The notes under the pieces: model-generated
The model's input: only the letters and a program-made list of their open reading frames with translations
Database searches by the model: none
Told to the model about the DNA's origin: nothing
Shown here: positions 1 to 10,260 of the stretch, piece after piece
Numbering within the stretch: position 1 is the first letter of the stretch
How the letters are laid out: every line of letters begins with the position of its first letter
NCBI GenBank assembly: GCA_025766275.1
Contig: JAFKAC010000133.1
Span: forward strand, 62,001 to 126,000
Reading direction: 5' to 3'
From: Lactarius indigo
Lineage: Eukaryota; Basidiomycota; Agaricomycetes; Russulales; Russulaceae
Length of the DNA: 64,000 nucleotides
Translations under genes and position numbers: made by a program

Positions 1-1
1 G

Positions 2-971
2 GTTCCCCGATCCGACCCAACAGCCCGACGACGAGCAGCAGTCTGCCGTCGCTCACATCTTCTGAGATGACAACGGTAATCGGGAGCCCATCGCCGTCAT
101 CCCCCCAGGTGACGACCTCATCGGCACGTGGGGAATTCTCCCGGCCGACCGACCCCTCAAAGACCCAACCAGAGTTAGAAGCAGCGGAGGATTGGCGGAG
201 AGTGGCGAAGGAGTGGGCCGAGGAACAACTGCGCTTAGCGCAGAAGAGATTGAGCGAGTTGCGGCAGCGCAGGCAGCGCTCCCTAACGACCAGGCTCACG
301 CTGACGACGAGGATTACTACCCAGTCAGACACCCCCTCCTTCGAACGCACAGCCACCCTACTGATTCCCGAATCACCCCGTGGCTCGTCCACACCAACGG
401 AACCCCCATGTCTCAAGGACGTGTGCAACTGCCCGGCATCGCACTTCACACCCCCATTACGCACGACGACGACCCCGCGCAGGTCCTTGCGCCTGAGGGG
501 TTCAGGGCGAATCGACAGCCCCATTACATTCACTTCCCCATCACTGGGCCCGATGGCGTAGAGAGGAACGCCAGTCATGTTCAAATAGTCGGAGGTGCGA
601 ATCCTTTCGTCCTGGGACTTATCCCAGGCTCCCCTCACCTTTACGGCAAACCCCTCTACGCCTTCCCCATGCTACCACCCATGGGGCGTGCCTTCATCGC
701 CCACAAGGACTTGGTCATCCTCGCCTCTGACAAGATCATGGACCGCGCTCTACACCGCATCGGGGACGAGTCCCTGACCGCGGAGGTGATGCGCTATCGA
801 GTGGCTGTGTATGAAGAAGAGCGGCTTGCTGCTCGCATTCGCCAACTCCAGGCAATGCGACTGTCGGCGAGGGACGATAAGAAGGACTGCATTTACTGGT
901 TGGAGAGGGCTAACGTATTTGAGAGGATTAGCGACGAGCAGTCCACGTGGACGGCGCGAGATTTCCAGTGA
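2..971 (+). pseudogene. G0 pol C-terminal extension (partial)
   Basis: This is the end of a chromovirus polyprotein, downstream of the chromodomain. The frame reads from the window edge with the RFPDPT-type segment, then PVRHPLLRT, ITPWLVHTNG and VYGKPLYAFP. All of these have counterparts in the two other copies. A TGA at 63-65 lies where copy G2 has an arginine CGC codon, so the copy is probably dead. The function of this extension is unknown; it is not protease, RT, RNase H, integrase or chromodomain. The stop at 969-971 is followed directly by the polypurine tract and LTR. Confidence 0.75.
67..561 (+). CDS. G0 copy of the overlapping +1-frame ORF
   Basis: This 164-aa open frame overlaps the pol tail in the +1 frame. 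It contains a charged segment with the pattern W-x3-A-x2-W-x2-EQL-x2-A, then an Arg-rich helix, then DTPSFER, SSTPTEPPC and a SLRLRGSG motif. The same succession occurs in the same relative frame in the other two copies (20674-21378 and 28877-29767). The upstream Trp/Glu/Arg block looks like an amphipathic or coiled-coil helix. No known family is recognised. It may be a genuine overlapping gene or a conserved shadow of pol; see findings. Confidence 0.45.
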   Translation: MTTVIGSPSPSSPQVTTSSARGEFSRPTDPSKTQPELEAAEDWRRVAKEWAEEQLRLAQKRLSELRQRRQRSLTTRLTLTTRITTQSDTPSFERTATLLIPESPRGSSTPTEPPCLKDVCNCPASHFTPPLRTTTTPRRSLRLRGSGRIDSPITFTSPSLGPMA

Positions 972-1001
972 GTCTGGAGTCTCACGCTGAAAAGGGGGTG
1001 A

Positions 1002-1240
1002 TGTTACGATCTCCACATACGGACCCTTACTGTACTGGTTGTGGCTACGGCTGTAAGGTAAATTAGTCACGGACTCGGGGTTTACGTGGCATTAGGAGAT
1101 TACAAATGACTTGATCCTAGTACAGGTAGTAGTAGTATTAGGATTGCGGTACTTACGCGATACGTTGGACGCTACGATACTGTGACTCATAAGGTAGAAG
1201 TCATTAGGAACGGGCACCCCTTATATAAGCAGGGTGCCCT
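1002..1240 (+). repeat. Partial 3' LTR of copy G0
   Basis: The LTR starts TGTTACG directly after the purine tract. It aligns with the sense strand of the G2 LTR in blocks (for example GCGATACGTTGGA and ACTGTGACTCAT). It has a TATATAAG box at about 1223, 221 nt from the LTR start, similar to the spacing in G2. GGGCACCC and GGGTGCCC flank the TATA box as an inverted repeat. Between about 1240 and 1769 I see no gene: the stretch is AT-rich and presumably holds the rest of the LTR and the leader of the transposase gene. Confidence 0.65.
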
Positions 1241-1769
1241 TCTCCTCGCCGTCCTAATTACTCCTCCACATCCTCAAAATTCGAAAATCTACTGTGTTAG
1301 CATTAAAGTACATAACTGTAGCTACAGCTGGAACAGAATATATTTCCTGTATTCTCAAAACTGATGGAGTAATTAGCCTTGCAAGTTTTTTATCGGAAAT
1401 TTGTGTTTTTATTATTATTGAGTCAATCTACGCACTTTGTGAAAACAAGTGGTGAGATTTGTCCAGGTTATGTAATCAGTCACGTGATCAAAAATGTGCG
1501 TGTGTGTATGCGGGTTCAGGCATGAAGACAATGTATTGCGTCTAAAACTACAACATAATACAGTAATGGGGCGGAAATCTAGACGACAGCACACCCGTAT
1601 CAGAACATTGGAACTTGCACAAAGAAAAAAGGCAGACAATCGGGGAGATGGGAATATCGAAGGTGGGTTTGCAAACAAGTCGTCAAAGATCGATTAACAG
1701 ACAATATAAAAAATAGAGAGTGTATCACACCTTGAAGACGACAGCCCTTTCCCTGAGGCTGACGGAGAA

Positions 1770-4724
1770 ATGAGCACACCCATGATCATTGGGATGGATG
1801 AAGATGGGCCTTACCGAGTTGTCGAAACTGGGAGCAGCGACACTGATCACGATGATCCTGTCGATGGTCCCATGCAGACCAATATCGAACACTTTGCATC
1901 TGTGCTGCAAGAAGCACAGCGCCTTGCTGTTCAAATAAAGAAAGATGAAGAAAAGCAAAAAAAGCGAAAGACACTGAAGACTTACCTTGGCAACTCCAAA
2001 AAGTCCCAATACCACCATGAAAAGGCTCGGAAGGCCCTTGCCTCACAAGGGTTTCTTGACATCACATCGTTCATGGCCTTGAAGAAGAGCGAGAGGGAGG
2101 AAGCCGGGGCACAAGAGGTGCACACCAAAAGTGCCGACTTGGATTCCGATATGCACGCGGTCGACTGGCGCAGCGGCTCTACACCCGCTGGGACACCAGC
2201 ACACCCTGTCCTTTCCGTACCTGGAACAACCGGAGGGAGAGTCAGTATGGCACTGGAAGAGGAGGAAGAAGAAAGCTCACCTGAATCTGAGCCCGAACCG
2301 AGTGCTGACGCGTGCAAAGTCCATTGGCGCAGCAAAGTCCTTGCGCCCTCTGAGTCGCCAAGGCACACTGTTTCCGTCGTATCGAGGGTCAGGGCGCTGG
2401 CAGAGGAAGAAGAAGAAGAAGACTCACCTGAATCCGAGCCGGAATCAGGTGCCAATGCGCGTGAATTTGATTGGTGCAGCAAGGGCTCTGCACCCTCCAC
2501 AGCATCCAAGTCTTTTGCGACTGGTGGGCCTAATGATGAAGAAAGTGATGAACTTACAGAGAATGATGAATCCCGCGCACCTAGCACCAAATCGAGTGCG
2601 CGCAAGACCTCGGAATTCGAGGAGGGGGCCAGCAACGAGAATAGCGATCTGGCCCCATCGCAAGCTGTTGCTCGCATGGTGACGCTTGGTCTTGAAGGCC
2701 CTTGGGATGACCATGGGAAGGGCTTTGGGGGTGGCAATAGCGATGATATCAGTGGTGACGATGACTTGGCGAAATCTGCTGGTCAGGGGGTAGAGGTCCG
2801 GAACGCGACACATACTGTGAATGAAATCCTTCAGGCCCTGCGCTGCGGTCGAGATCCCACCTACCTTACCCCGACATCACCCTTTAACAGAGCCCTGGAC
2901 CTCTGGAAGGACCATGAAAAGCTCAGATGGGCCTGTGCGGCGCTCACAGCCAAGAGCAAAGATGTGCGCATCAGTATTTTGCTTCGCACTCGCCTCACAG
3001 GAATGCTTGGCGTACTGAACTTGTACTTGGACCCAGCTCTCCAATACACCTGGAGAGGGGTGTCCTTGGTCATTGCATGGATCCAGGGAAGTGGGGAGAA
3101 ACACGTGCGCAATCTGCGTTGGTGGATCCTCGACTTCATCCAAATTGGGGAACTCCCCTCGTATCACTATGGCCAGGGCCGGTCAGTTCTTGAGGACAAG
3201 GACGTAAAACAAACCCTTCAGCTTTGTCTATTGGAGCGCACGAAGAGTGGGCGTGTCTCTGCCACCAATGTCGTCGACATTGTGTCCACCCCAGAGCTGC
3301 AAGATATTTTCTCGCGGTCTGGGATTACAAAGCCGACAATTTCCGAAAGCACCGCACGTCGCTGGCTCTCGAGGCTCAACTGGCAGTATGGCCAGCCTCA
3401 AAAGGGCATGTACACAGATGGGCATGAACGTGAAGATGTTGTCAACTATCGCAAGGCTTTTGTTGAAAGGTGGAAGGGATACGAAAAGCGCTTCCATATA
3501 TGGGATGACAATGGCAATCTGCTTCCACTTCCAAAGGGTTTCCCTGTTCCCGAGGCCCATGGTCGCTTCCGCCTTATCCTTGTCACCCATGATGAGTCTA
3601 TGTTTTTTCAGAATGACTTACAACTGTCTCGCTGGGCACACAAGGGTGATAAACCCACCCCACAGCCAAAAGGAAATGGTCAATCCATTATGGTTTCCAA
3701 CTTCCTCACTGCTGATTGGGGTCGCTTATGTGATGGTGAAGAGTCTGTGTGATTTTCCCTCCGGCTCACTGTGTGCTGACCAACCTTTTTGAGCAGACAG
3801 GCCAGGATTCTTTTCAAACCTGGTCTGAATCGGGATGGGTATTTTGATGCAAATAACCTGTGTGAACAGGTTGAGGGTGCAATTGACATCTTTGAGGGCA
3901 AGACAAAAGGCTATGTACAGGGACTGTTCCTCTTTGACAATGCCCCCTCACATCAGAAGCGAGCTCCTAATGCTCTGTCTGCAAGAAACATGGCTAAAAG
4001 TATTCTTTTTATTTTGCTTACTTTTAGATAACTAATCATTGCCTTGCAGATCCTAAAGCTCACTGGACACCTTTCAAAGATGGGCCAAGGATGTGCCATG
4101 GTGTTCATCCTCAAACTAAGGAGCCACAGTCTTTTTACTTTCCTGATGACCACCCCACCATGCCAGGCTGGTTTAAAGGGATGGAGCAGATTATATGGGA
4201 GCGTGGTCTTTGGCCAGAGACTGATTTGCCAGCTCAGTGCCCAGGCTTCAAATGCCCTCAAGATCAGACAGACTGCTGCTGTCGCCGCCTCCTCTTTAAT
4301 CAGCCTGACTTTATTTCTCAGAAGTCACAGCTTCAAGAGCTCATTGAGCACCGTGGCCACATCTGTGATTTTTACCCCAAGTATCACTGTGAGCTAAACT
4401 TTATTGAGCAGTATTGGGGAGCTGCAAAGCTTCGGTTCCGCCTTGCTGGTCAGGCTACCACCATTAAACAGTTGGAGGAGAATGTGAAAGCAAGTCTTGA
4501 TGATGTGCCCCTTGATCAAATTTGTCGGTGAGCACACTATGGCAATTGTTTTCTGTAATCCCTAATGGGTCTGTAGGTTTGCTAATTGCTCAGCAAGGTT
4601 CATTCATGCATATGGAGAGGGCTTAACAGGTACACAGGCTGTGTGGGCAAATAAAAAGTATCATGGCCATTGTACCCTCCCACCAGATATGATCAAGGAA
4701 GTTAGAGCTTCTGTACCCTCATAA
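1770..4724 (+). CDS. DDE transposase (Tc1/mariner/IS630-like superfamily), 4 exons, open
   Basis: Exons 1770-3746, 3801-3999, 4050-4527 and 4577-4724 join in frame to 933 aa. The 49-54-nt introns have GT..AG ends and were placed because the protein resumes without loss across each. The N-terminal 350 residues are acidic and Ser/Glu-rich with repeated EEEEE runs. A DNA-binding-like region follows (TARRWLSRLNWQYG). The catalytic core shows THDESMFF, LFLFDNAPSHQKR and YHCELNFIEQYWG, giving D, D and E in order. A CCCRR cluster and a DDHPTMPGWFKGM block match a transposase group common in Agaricomycetes. No stop or frameshift is seen. I found no terminal inverted repeats, so mobility cannot be judged. 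The superfamily assignment rests on the NxxE..W motif. Confidence 0.8.
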
Positions 4725-4789
4725 TGACATTGTTTACTTCCCCCCTCTCCTCATTTAACCAGAATCTAAATTGTATTTTTTTTGATGTC

Positions 4790-4990
4790 GGACCTCAAGA
4801 TTGGTCCTGCTTACATAATCAAACCCTAGGGTTTGTGGCTTACATAAGGGGTGCCCGTTCCTAGTGACTTCTACCTTAGTAGCAGCACTACTGTAGTAAG
4901 TTACCAAGTAAGTTACAGTATGCCTCAACTTGTTAATCACTCCGCCTCAGACCGTCCAACGTCCATACCGACCACCTTTCACATGATAAT
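4790..4990 (-). repeat. Chromovirus LTR-like fragment, inverted relative to G0
   Basis: On the minus strand 4838-4877 matches 1191-1230 at 38 of 40 positions, including the TATA region of the G0 LTR. The flanks diverge, so this is a related LTR remnant in the opposite orientation. Ends could not be defined. Because it and the G0 LTR flank the DDE transposase gene as an inverted pair, it could alternatively be part of long subterminal repeats of that transposon. Confidence 0.4.
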
Positions 4991-6347
4991 CCTATCCGGT
5001 ATATCTTTGGCTGCATGTGTGCATTACTGCAATAGAGATTGCACCTAAGTGTTAGAGAGAGCGTGTGATATAGACCAAGATATAGACTGTAAGGGGCGGG
5101 AGAAACAAGGGACGGCGGGAGAGCTTCGGATTGGTGCACGAGGGCAGCAGGCGCACTCAATTGCGCTTTGCGGGCGGCAGTATTGATGACACCTCCAGTA
5201 TGCTCAAACTCCTTGTATGACTGCGCCACTGTTATGGCGAAGCGGATGTGCAGGCGAGCAACTGTCCGCACATGATCCACATGCAATGCACTCGCGCCTC
5301 CATGATATTCCACAGCAGGCGCCGCTCCTCGCCCGCTATGTTGAACGACGGTGCATCACTCGACGCACGGATCGCGGGGTTTGGGAGCTTCAACGACATG
5401 AGCGTGGGTGCGGTCGGCATTGCAGAACGTAGGTGGTGTGGATGATCGGCAAGGCAACGTTCCATACCAAGCGTGTCGGCTTTGGCCTGGCTCGCGCCTC
5501 ATGGCTGCGGTGACTGCGCCAACACCTCACTGGCGATGCCTCCCAGAGCTGCGTCACGAGCGCGTAATCGAGCACCTCCTTGCGCCCCGGCCAGACGACT
5601 TTCCTGAACGCCTCGATGTATGCTCCCTTTTATTTTTTGTGATCTGCCGCAACGCGCACGTTCTTCGCTGAGAAGAGCGGAGTCCTGGCACCCTGGGGTG
5701 GCAGAATGCATGTCAGCGTAATGTACAGATTCAACCACCACGGACTATATCCTCTCAGTGCTTCTGTGCGGTCTGGTCAGCATGATATTGTCGTGTTTCA
5801 AGAGATGAGGGGCACCTCGCTCTGGTAGGTGAAGTAGAATGTCGTGCCATGCGTAGAGTTACTTTACTGTGTTGAATCTGATGCCCGAACTGTGAGTGCT
5901 GCATGCCCATGTTGATTGTATAAACAGGGCACGTGAAGAACTCAGAAAGCTTACATTGTTCTCATGACGGAGGTGATTCTACCTATAAGGTCTGGGATAT
6001 CGTGTGCTGGGTCGTAGGCCATAGAGAGTGCAAATGCGGGTATACGGTGCATTGGCACACAATGGAAAGGGAGGTGGGCAGTGGTTTATGCGGAGGAATC
6101 TATGTGCCGCGTATTAAGTTACTTGTTTTGAGCTCGAAGCTCTGATGGTTCACGCTGTCCATGATCATGTACTAGATTTAGGGCGGGCCATGCTACGTGG
6201 AAGGCATGGAATTGGCCGTTCTCGTGCCGGATCTCAAACAAAACGCCTTGATAACACTCGATGGCCTGCTTAACGCCTCGGAACGGGCTATACTAGTAGT
6301 ATCCTGTCCATGGGCATTTCCTTATTGTAGAAATTACAAGTGCAACT
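4991..6347. other. No gene recognised
   Basis: This 1.35-kb stretch between the LTR fragment and the left end of the Tnp2 element has only short, unrelated open frames. I recognise no protein family, RNA gene or repeat in it. Confidence 0.5.
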
Positions 6348-6354
6348 GATGAGG

Positions 6355-6376
6355 CCCAGTCAAAACCCCGATGAAT
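6355..6376 (+). repeat. Left terminal inverted repeat of the Tnp2 element
   Basis: It begins CCCAGTCAAAACCCCGATG. The reverse complement of 38386-38407 matches it with two transition differences. The direct repeat GATGAGG lies immediately outside. Confidence 0.7.
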
Positions 6377-6392
6377 GAAACAGGATAGGAAT

Positions 6393-6422
6393 GAATTTGA
6401 TTGAATTGATTCAATCAAATTC
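6393..6422. repeat. Near-perfect 30-bp palindrome in the subterminal region
   Basis: The arms GAATTTGATTGAAT and its complement meet with a two-base imperfection at the centre. It lies 17 bp inside the left inverted repeat, in an AT-rich stretch with further TTGAAT/ATTCAA repeats up to about 6560. Subterminal repeats of this sort are the usual binding sites of CACTA accessory proteins; a role here is inference. Confidence 0.5.
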
Positions 6423-6693
6423 AACTTTCCGGACTATATCCGATCAGATTCATTCGCATATTGTAAATAATTGATATTTGTTGCATGCAATTGCACAACA
6501 ATTGATTTCGCCCCTTGAATCTTATTGATATCCATTGAATCTTACTGAATGTTGTTGAACCATGCACAAACGCAGAGAATTGAATTACAATGAGTTCAAT
6601 TGATCTGAGTCCGTTCTACTGCAATACACGACAAAAGAATTCATTCTACACTACCAAGAAGCTACCAATTCGACCGAGGCTCCAGCGAGGTCT

Positions 6694-9360
6694 TCAAGCC
6701 GGCGTCGAGCCAGCAGTTTTCTTCTTCATCGCCTCGAGTTCGCACCGGGTATATGTCTGTAGATACAATTGGGTTAGATCGTGTCAGGTGAGAAATGGAT
6801 GACTTACCATGCGGGTATCTTCGTCCAACTCGTTCCATATCTTCGCAAATTCATCGCGTGTCACTTGATGGTCCTTGAGGAAGTCGATTGCATAGAGGTT
6901 CCTATGGGGCTGTGTTAGGTCAAGTGGTCGAAATGATCCCGATACGTACCTCGCAGTTGTGCTCTTTCCGGGGCGCATGATGCCCACTTTCTTCGTCTTG
7001 GTCTTCGAGGCGCTCTTATTGGTCTTGCTGGTCGCCTCCGAGGCATCGCCAGACGATGCTGCTCCAGGCGTTGGAGCACTTGTCACTGTGTCCGTCGCCG
7101 TCATCGGCACGTCGTCGGTTGTGTTGGTGGACTCGTGTTTGGGGCCGGGCTTTGCAGGGACGCCATTGGTGGCGGTCGACGGTGCACCTTCCGGAGCTTG
7201 GTCAGGGGTGCTTGCCGTTGCATCCATCATCCGTGCGTCGTCGTTTGTGCCAGCTGAGTCGGGACAGGGAGCAGGTCCTAGCAGGGTGTGGTCAGTAACT
7301 GTTGTTGTTGTGATAGCATAAAGAGTGTACCTTCCTGGGTTTGGATGTTGGCGTCTTCCGATGGCGGTACTGGAGGGGTAGTTGGGGCAGGAGTCTTCCG
7401 GACGATGTCGGCGCTGGGAATCAAGTTAGCGAAAATGGGTGTGTGGGGTCGCAGAGACGTACAGTGGGTTCGGGATAATCTTCGTCAAAGCATGTTGTTA
7501 GTCCCGTAGAATGCGAGTGGGATGATAGTGGACGTACTATGGACACCTCGGTGTCAGGGCCACCAGTCGTTGCAGTAGCATGTTGAGTATTGGATGGTCC
7601 TGGCAGACCTTCGGGGGCACCAGACGTCATGGGACCCTGATCCTCATGCACGGTGGGTGTGTTGCCGCCGTCTGTTGCCATAGGCACAATGGGTGGTGCA
7701 GGTTGGGTGGAAGGGGCGATGGTCGAGATTGGTGAGTCGAGGGTCGGACAAGAAGTGGACGGCGACGTGGGAGACGCGCCACGTGTGTGCCGAGTGCCAG
7801 AGCGTGCATTGGATCGAGAAGTGGACGGCGACATGGGAGACGCGCCACGTGTGCGCCGAGTGCCAGAGCGTGCATTGGAACGAGAAGTGGAGGGCGACAT
7901 GGGGGACGCGCCACGTGTGCGCCGAGTGCCAGAGCGCGCATTGGATCGAGAAGTGGAGGGCGACATGGGGGACGCACCATGTGTGCACCGAGTGCCAGAG
8001 CGTGTATTGGGTCGAGAAGTGGAGGGCGATGTTGCAGACGTGCTACGCGTGCGCCGAGCGACAGCACGTGCCTTGGGTTGCACTGGAGGGCAGGATGGAG
8101 AAGAAACAGATGGGGTGGGATCATCAATGATCTTGTCAACGTCCTCTTCCTCGTTGAAGTTGAAGTCCTCTTCCTCTTCGTCGTCATCAACGATCTGTCG
8201 GCGTGACCTGGGACCCGAGCTACGACCAATCCGGCGTGATTTCCGGGCCACCGCGGGGCTTGCAGTATGCGAGCGTTTCCGAACGCTATCAGTGGGAGTC
8301 TCGTTGTTGGGGTATCGCATCTGGTACCAGTGGGTGTAGTCGATTGTTGGGATGGAGTTGGCCTTGTAGTGAGAGTCGCAGAGTCGGAGGATAGGGTACT
8401 TAGCTTCGACCCTCCGCCAGTACTCTCGGTGACACCACGGCTTCACCTTCCCCCATGGCTGTCCAATCGGTCCGTATTTATCGCACATAGATGCCCAGAT
8501 TTCTTGGGAGTAGGCCCGTATGTTGGCCACCTCATGACCATCCAACATCGTCCCGTCTTCGTACTCGAGGAACCAAAATTGCCGGTTTTCACCTGCGGCC
8601 GCTGGTCCTCTGCGCACGGAACCATTTGATGAGAACTCCTTTCGTCGATTGAATTCCGCTCTTCGTTGATGCTTGAACCAGTAGTTGATCGCGGGGAAAT
8701 CCGCAGGATCCATGTTGGAGGGGGGTTCGTCGATCTCGTCGATATTGGCGGCAGGTGGGTTCGGGGCTCTGGAGGCAATCCCCTGAATCGCTTTCCTGTA
8801 ATTACATACTGTAAGATTATCCTCTGGACGAGTGACAGCGGACTTACTCGAGGGTCTCGAGGCTTGCGGTTAGCTTGATGTTCTCCATGTATAGGTGCAT
8901 ATATACGGGGTTTTGTGCGCCGAAGAGGTCCTCATGAGTGGCTTGGGAGAGGATGCGATTTTTTTCCTGCGACAATAGTAATTAGGTGCGAACAACGGGT
9001 GCTTGCACTTACCTGGGATCTCATATGGAATGACCCAGAGGCGTTGACCGAATGTCGACCGTGTGAGGCCTCTCTGGGGGGGGTGTCAGTATCTTTCGGC
9101 CCAGGGTAAGGCGACCAGAGTGAGGTAGGTGGGTGGTGGTATGACTGAGTATGCGGATTGCGAGCTAGCATATAAGAGTCTAGAGAACGTGGGGCCTCCC
9201 TAGTGTGGTAACCGGTAGAACCAGTATCTAGAGAACGAGGGGCCTCCCTAGTGTGGTAATTGGTAGAACCAGTGTCTGAGAAGCGACCGTCGCCTAGCTG
9301 AGAATGGAGCAATTCCGTCATGGGACCAGGCGTAAACGACATCGTGTACAACGCATGCAA
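6694..9360 (-). CDS. 769-aa accessory protein of the Tnp2 element, 8 exons
   Basis: Exons from the start are 9360-9013, 8966-8848, 8795-7538, 7479-7463, 7413-7331, 7277-6950, 6901-6808 and 6756-6694. They close in frame only if the 17-nt fourth exon is used. The N-terminus has a duplicated 16-residue unit. Residues about 183-325 form a Trp-rich block (INYWFKHQRR, WFLEYEDGTM) that looks like a folded DNA-binding domain. An acidic run follows, then a 22-residue tandem repeat (SPSTSRSNARSGTRR type) and Pro/Thr-rich sequence. The C-terminus has a helical segment DEFAKIWNELDEDTRM. No named family is recognised. By position it may be the TNPA-like partner of the transposase. The start could also be Met7 (9342). 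Confidence 0.65.
7750..8050 (-). repeat. 66-bp coding minisatellite, about 4.5 units
   Basis: Four full units and one partial unit of 66 bp lie in exon 3 of the 769-aa gene. Each encodes a 22-residue Ser/Arg-rich basic repeat. Unit length is a multiple of three, so copy-number changes keep the frame. The three middle units are nearly identical, which suggests recent expansion or homogenisation. Confidence 0.85.
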
Positions 9361-9654
9361 ATCCCAAGTGATTTTCAGGGCGGTTCTTGCGTATCAAATT
9401 AGCAATTTGTAGACTAGATTCGAGGGAAATGTAAAAGCCGTGGAGAAAGCCTGAGAGGGATACGTAAACGCCGAGGAGAAGACGGTGGAGAGCCAGGGAG
9501 AAGGTGTATGCCATCGGCGGTAATTGTAAGTAGTGTATATCATCCGAGATTACCTTTCTCGCCTATTTCGGCTGTTCCCATCTACTATACAGTTTAAGCC
9601 ACATTCAGCCACATCTATATCCAATTCCTTCGGGCTTACAATACACGTTCGATA

Positions 9655-10260
9655 ATGTCTACTAGTGAGGCACCCTCTGGTGACGAAATCTCTGGCGACA
9701 GCTTGACTCCTAAGGCTATCGAAGCCATCAAAAAGCAAAGGGTTCGCGCAGCGAATATGGGAGTTATTCATGAAGCAACACTGGAGGACTTGTTACACTG
9801 CCGCAACTGCGCAGTGTTTCGGATCTTGGCTGAACGCAACGAGCTATTACGTGAACGGTAATTCTACTTCAGACTCGCTTCGTCTCGCGATCTCGGACTT
9901 AATTATCGTACCAAGCATCGAGCTCGGCGCTAAGGAAATTGAATATTCTGAGTTTGACTACTTGGACGGACCTCCAGGCCCCCCTCGACCCTATGCCATC
10001 GTTATGGACATTGGGATACTCCGGTATTATACCAAGAAGCCTTCCTGGGCACATTACCCTCAGGACGTAAGTACTTGGTAGCGTTCCCGCTCGCATGTCC
10101 GACTAGCACTGACTTCTTGTAGCGATGTGTCTTCCACAAAGGCGTACAGACAATCGATCAAGATACTGATCCCGATCCCGACACTACACTTGCCAACATT
10201 GACCCTAAAATCCTCGTGAAGAGTAGCGATACTCAGAATAAAAAAAGGAAGCTCATGTAG
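9655..10260 (+). CDS. 163-aa accessory protein, 3 exons
   Basis: Exons 9655-9857, 9916-10066 and 10123-10260 join in frame. Introns of 58 and 56 nt have GT..AG ends. The protein has an acidic start, an internal block HCRNCAVFRILAERNELL with a possible metal-binding Cys-x2-Cys, a DYLDGPPGPPRPY segment and a C-terminal KKRKLM, which resembles a nuclear localisation signal. It is divergent from the 769-aa gene with about 290 bp between the starts. I recognise no family. It lies inside the Tnp2 element and is probably cargo or a helper. The short length and hand-made splice sites keep confidence moderate. Confidence 0.55.

Larger units (their letters stand above)
1..1240 (+). mobile_element. 3' end of a Ty3/Gypsy chromovirus (copy G0), truncated
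   Basis: Only the last third of pol, the polypurine tract and part of the 3' LTR are in the window. The protein tail matches the tails of the two fuller elements at 13786-22290 and 27975-36352. The purine tract CTGAAAAGGGGGTGA ends at 1001 and the LTR begins TGTTACG at 1002, as in the other copies. The LTR has a TATATAAG box near 1223. No terminal CGTAACA is visible downstream, so the right LTR end is lost or replaced, and the right limit given is only where LTR similarity stops being obvious. No target-site duplication can be assigned. Confidence 0.8.

Noticed and set aside
1002..1440. Assigning a full-length LTR to G0
   Set aside because: No CGTAACA end or target duplication is visible, so only a partial LTR is annotated.
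7750..8050. Regular repeats that could suggest a CRISPR array
   Set aside because: The units are contiguous 66-bp coding repeats without unique spacers, in a eukaryotic gene.
7653..8339. Long plus-strand frames over the 66-bp repeats
   Set aside because: They mirror the minus-strand repeat coding region. The minus-strand frame has Trp-rich conserved-looking sequence and consistent splice sites; the plus frames do not.
8700..8730. Apparent frameshift between the short exon 3 start and the long frame of the 769-aa gene
   Set aside because: Recounting the run of six C on the minus strand puts both parts in one frame, so no frameshift is needed.
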